8,360 nucleotides of DNA from Streptomyces katrae. GTDB taxonomy: Bacteria > Actinomycetota > Actinomycetes > Streptomycetales > Streptomycetaceae. Made by a program: the position numbers and the translations under genes. The DNA lies in contig NZ_JZWV01000645.1 in NCBI RefSeq assembly GCF_000966975.1, positions 1 to 8,360 on the forward strand. The letters are read 5' to 3'. How positions within the stretch are numbered: the stretch's first letter is position 1; each line of letters begins with the position of its first letter. This document shows, piece by piece, positions 5,736-8,360 of the stretch. Below the pieces are notes generated by a model, which did not search any database, was not told the origin of the DNA, and was given only the letters and a program-made list of their open reading frames with translations.

Positions 5736-6547
5736 GTGACAGCGATGGTGGAGCGTCTGGTGCCGGACGGGTTGTGGGCGTTGTTTCAGCGGGTGGTGCC
5801 GACCGCTTCGGTGCGGCCCCAAGGCGGGGGCCGACGCAGGTATGGAGACCGGCAGGTGCTGGCAGCCATTGTCTTCGTGGCCACGACGGGATGTACCTGG
5901 CGCCAGCTGCCGTCCGACTTCGGCCCGTCTGGGCCGACCGCGCACCGGCGGTTCACGGAGTGGAGCCGGGCCCGGGTGTGGGCCAAGCTGCACCGCCTGG
6001 TGCTGGATGAGCTCGGCGCCCGCGGCGAGTTGGACTGGTCGCGGTGTGCCATCGACTCGGTGAATATGCGGGCGACGAAAGGGGGGATCTGACGGGTCCG
6101 AATCCCGTAGATCGCGGCAAGAAGGGCTCGAAGATCCACTTGATCACCGAGCGGTCCGGTCTGCCCCTCTCGATCGGCATCTCTGCCGCGAACACCCATG
6201 ATAGCCAGGGACTGCAACCCCTGATACGAGGTATCCCGCGGATCCGTTCTCGCCGTGGACCGCGCCGACGGCGGCCTGCCAAGCTCCACGCCGACAAGGG
6301 GTACGACTACGACTACCTGCGACGCTGGCTCCGCGGCCGGAACATCGTCCCGCGCATCGCACGCAAAGGAATCGAGTCCTCACAGCGGCTGGGCCGCCAC
6401 CGTTGGACCGTGGAGCGGACGGTGGCCTGGCTGGCCGGGTGCCGTCGACTTCACCGCCGCTACGAGCGCAAGGCCGAACACTTCTTAGCCTTCGCCGGGA
6501 TAGCCGCTACCCTGATCTGCTACCGCCGTCTCTCCCACCTGCTGTGA
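5736..6547 (+). CDS. IS5-family DDE transposase (two ORFs, -1 frameshift)
   Basis: The first frame (from GTG 5736 to TGA 6090-6092) holds the IS5-type N-terminal domain: RPQGGGRRRYGDRQVLAAIV, TTGCTWRQLP and the first catalytic Asp in CAIDSVNMRA. The second frame, one base back, runs to TGA 6545-6547 and holds GPNPVDRGKKGSK, the second Asp in LHADKGYD and the Glu in VERTVAWLAGCRR. The frames overlap at AAA-GGG-GGG (6078-6086), and a -1 slip there gives a continuous TKGG-DLTGPNPVDRG of about 270 residues. This is the standard expression mode of the IS427-like group, so the break is probably programmed rather than damage. All three DDE residues are present and both frames are intact. An in-frame TTG at 5715 is an alternative start. 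Confidence 0.85.
6078..6089 (+). promoter_or_regulatory. Programmed -1 frameshift site of the transposase
   Basis: AAAGGGGGG at 6078-6086 is read AAA GGG GGG in the first frame. Slipping back one base re-pairs the A-site GGG fully and the P-site GGG on AGG. The first frame then stops at 6090-6092, while the new frame continues with GAT CTG ACG into the conserved GPNPVDRG. Confidence 0.65.
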
Positions 6548-6550
6548 AGC

Positions 6551-7673
6551 TCAGGTATTGGCCCCTCGTGCCGTGACCTGCCAGCGGTCGATCACCTTGT
6601 GGTCTTTGACGACCAGCAGCTCATCGGCGAGATTCACTGGCGTACATATGTGGTTGGGGACGACAGCGACCACCGACCCAAGGCGCGGTCCCCTCACGCC
6701 TTCCGGAAGGCGGACCACGGCGTGGTGCTCCCACAACCCGGTGATGGATCCCTGCGGGAACTGGGGGAGGTAGCCGTGGCCTGTCACCCAAGGCGACCGG
6801 TCGGAGCCAAGGACTTTGCTGCCGACGTCCAGCACGAAGCGGTCCAGGCCGGGAACGCTGATCACCGTCGCCGCAGCGACCAGCGCCAGGTCCTCCACCC
6901 CACAGGTGCCGATGGCCAGCTGGGTGGCGTCGTTGAAGACATAGACACCCGGCCGCAGCTCGTTGACTGCGCCCGGCTGCCACTGCCCCGCCGTCGGCGT
7001 CGACCCGCCGCTGACCACACGGACGTCGAGCCCGAGATCCCGCAGCACCTGTGCAGCCTGGCCCAGCGTCCGATCCTCGTCTCGTGCGGCGCGCTCACGT
7101 GCCCGCGGGTCGTGACCGTAGCCGTGTCCCGGGAACGTGAACACGCCCGCAACAAGGAGTCCCTCGTCGGCGGCGGCCTTCCCCACCTCACCAGCCACTT
7201 GAGGTTGGACTCCTGTGCGACGGCTCCCGCTGTCGACCTCGACAAGTACCTCGACGGGCCGGGCGCTGCCGCGCACGGCGTTCCCCAGCCGCTGCGCGCC
7301 TTCGACCGACTCAACGCCGACTCTCAGGGCAACGCGGTCCGCCAGGCGGCGTCAGGGCAACGCGGTCCGCCAGTCGGCGCAGCCGCTGCGCCTTGTCGGC
7401 ATCGAGCCACACGGGGTACGCGATGAACAGGTCGTCCACGCCGGCCCGAGCAAATGCCTCGGCTTCTCCGATCGTGGCCACCGACAGCCCACGCGCACCA
7501 GCCCGAAGCTGAAGGTCCCCGATCTGCGCGCACTTGTGGGCTTTGGCATGCGGACGCAGGGCAAACCCTTGAGCCCGCGAAGCCTCGGCCATCCGCGAGA
7601 TGTTGCCTTCCAGCACATCCGAATCGACCACGAGCGCCGGCGTAGCCAGCCCATCGGGCAGCAGTATCGCCAT
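6551..7673 (-). pseudogene. D-threonine aldolase/D-serine dehydratase-like PLP enzyme, frameshifted
   Basis: This is a fold-III PLP enzyme of the alanine-racemase-like DSD1/D-threonine aldolase family. The start ATG 7673 has GGGAGG (plus 7680-7685) six bases upstream. The N-terminal fragment carries the PLP-lysine motif RPHAKAHK at 41-47. The C-terminal fragment carries SGGSTPT, the phosphate-binding region, and PNHICTPVNLADE, the His-x-Cys metal site of the D-serine dehydratase-like domain. A 28-bp tandem duplication at 7324-7373 shifts the frame after LADRVAL, and the N-terminal frame ends about 14 residues later. Removing one copy restores a 364-residue protein of normal length, including RVGVESVEGAQRLG across the join. 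It would act on D-beta-hydroxy amino acids; the substrate cannot be told. As read, only about 120 N-terminal residues would be made. Confidence 0.85.
7324..7373. repeat. 22-bp direct repeat (28-bp tandem duplication)
   Basis: Bases 7324-7345 and 7352-7373 are identical and separated by six bases (GCGGCG), giving a period of 28. Each copy encodes LADRVAL on the minus strand. As 28 is not a multiple of three, the duplication shifts the reading frame of the aldolase-like gene. Replication slippage is the likely cause. Confidence 0.9.
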
Positions 7674-7853
7674 CTCTTGCCTCCCACCATGGAACACGTC
7701 GAGATGATCATGGCAGGTCGGCAGACGAGGGCCACGGGGCCATCGCCCCACGTCATACGCACCAATCGAGACGACCTCTAAGTACCTGCCCCACCAAGGT
7801 CCCCGAGATCCACCGTCCCCGCGTGTTGTCCCCATGCGCGCGGCCAGTCCGCG
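7674..7853. other. Spacer between Nudix and aldolase-like genes
   Basis: The 180 bases hold the GGGAGG ribosome site of the aldolase-like gene (7680-7685) and presumably its promoter. I see no convincing -35/-10 pair, no strong hairpin and no small gene. An in-frame 54-codon extension of the aldolase-like ORF covers much of it, but it does not resemble the family and lacks a better ribosome site. Confidence 0.4.
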
Positions 7854-8267
7854 TCAACGCTTCAGGACGAAGTCAAGGTGTTCTTGCACTGGCTCGAACA
7901 GGCTGTACGGGACGTACTCAGAAATGTCGGCGTGGGCAACCCAAGCGAATTCGGCCAGCTCGTCGCTGTCCGCGACGTGCGCGTTGCCACCGACCACCTC
8001 GCAGGCCGTGTATGACATCACGCGGCCGGTGTCAGGGTGGACCCGTTCCCCCAGCGGTTTCAGCGCCCTCACGGCGAGGCCGGTCTCCTCCAGGGTCTCG
8101 CGTACGGCGGCCTCCTCCCGTGCTTCTCCCGGCTCGACCTCACCGGCGGGGAACTGCCAGGAGAGCCGCCCCTCGCTGACCCGACGCCGCACCATGAGCA
8201 AGCGGCCCCCGTGCACGACGACGGCCGCTGCGATGGCCGGTCGACCGTCAGCGTTCTCCTGCTCCAC
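7854..8267 (-). CDS. Nudix (MutT-like) hydrolase
   Basis: This 137-residue single-domain Nudix pyrophosphohydrolase has the box at about residues 42-64: GEVEPGEAREEAAVRETLEE then TGL, with every acidic metal-binding position of GX5EX7REUXEEXGU present. The strand before it (AIAAAVVVHGGRLLMVRRR) and WQFPAGEVEPGE are typical of MutT/NUDT-like enzymes that hydrolyse nucleoside diphosphates linked to another group; the substrate is unknown. I chose GTG 8267 because GGAGGAG (plus 8271-8277) lies just upstream and the domain starts a few residues later. GTG 8324 would add 19 residues, and the frame stays open to the window edge, so a longer N-terminus cannot be excluded. It lies upstream of, and in the same direction as, the aldolase-like gene. 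Confidence 0.85.
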   Translation of the reverse strand: MEQENADGRPAIAAAVVVHGGRLLMVRRRVSEGRLSWQFPAGEVEPGEAREEAAVRETLEETGLAVRALKPLGERVHPDTGRVMSYTACEVVGGNAHVADSDELAEFAWVAHADISEYVPYSLFEPVQEHLDFVLKR

Positions 8268-8360
8268 GTCCTCCTCCAGATCAGGTGGGCTGGCTGCCCC
8301 AAGGGGCGATACCGGCACGTTCACTGCGGCTCGGCCCCGGTCCGGAGGAGCGGGGTGAGC

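Larger units (their letters stand above)
5697..6550 (+). mobile_element. IS5-family insertion sequence, right end uncertain
   Basis: The element carries a two-frame IS5-type transposase and begins just after CTAA, which is also the mobC stop. CTAA fits the YTAR targets of this family. The left end would begin GAGATCGTCTCAACTGG. No matching inverted copy and no second CTAA is visible on the right: only three bases (6548-6550) separate the transposase stop from the stop codon of the next gene. The right end is therefore either atypical or lost by an adjacent deletion. Confidence 0.7.

Noticed and set aside
5715..6547. Transposase as a frameshifted pseudogene
   Set aside because: The break falls on an A3G6 run at the place where IS5-family elements use -1 frameshifting, and both frames are intact.
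7324..7373. Direct repeats as attachment sites of the element
   Set aside because: The period is 28 bases and both copies encode LADRVAL; an internal tandem duplication explains them, and no element lies between them.
7674..7835. 54-codon extension at the start of the aldolase-like gene
   Set aside because: Does not resemble the enzyme family; ATG 7673 has a well-spaced GGGAGG and begins at the expected residue.
1..8360. tRNA genes, CRISPR arrays, riboswitches or a dedicated defence system
   Set aside because: No cloverleaf with CCA-proximal arms, no regularly spaced repeats, and no recognisable nuclease, toxin or methylase domains were seen on either strand.

Overview
The window is GC-rich with codon use typical of actinomycetes, and the gene families point to Streptomyces or a close relative. 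Most of it (about 120-5700) looks like the remains of an integrative, mobilizable element of the actinomycete AICE type. The right part (about 6550-8360) carries unrelated metabolic genes, and a two-frame IS5-family insertion sequence lies between the two parts.

Layout. 1-120 is the 3' end of an unidentified plus-strand gene. A 17-bp hairpin (145-182) separates it from the integration module on the minus strand: a tyrosine-recombinase integrase (182-1429), an excisionase-like HTH protein (1474-1791) and an XRE-type repressor (1911-2195). A control region of about 250 bp (2196-2442) divides this from the plus-strand module: a winged-helix replication initiator (2443-3341), a DnaC-like ATPase (3338-4036), a DUF2637 membrane protein (4067-4930) and a MobC-like mobilization protein (5046-5696). 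The IS begins immediately after the mobC stop. Beyond it lie a broken D-threonine aldolase/D-serine dehydratase-like gene and a Nudix hydrolase, both on the minus strand.

How it would work: integrase and excisionase move the element in and out of the chromosome, the XRE protein would hold the divergent promoters in check, initiator plus ATPase would replicate the excised circle, and MobC with a relaxase would carry it to a new host. No relaxase gene is present. It should follow mobC, where the IS now sits, so the right part of the element appears to have been lost.

What stands out: (a) three core genes, int, rep and the ATPase, each have an in-frame TAG inside sequence that otherwise continues to code; rep also changes frame. 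(b) Start codons are unusual across the element: TTG for int, xis, DUF2637 and mobC, CTG for the ATPase, and apparently ATC for rep. (c) Two poorly conserved coding stretches carry dense DNA structure: iteron-like repeats and a 30-bp palindrome in the rep linker (candidate replication origin), and perfect inverted repeats in the mobC N-terminus (candidate oriT). (d) The aldolase-like gene is broken by a 28-bp tandem duplication. The simplest reading is a decaying element. Recurrent amber readthrough is a testable but less likely alternative.
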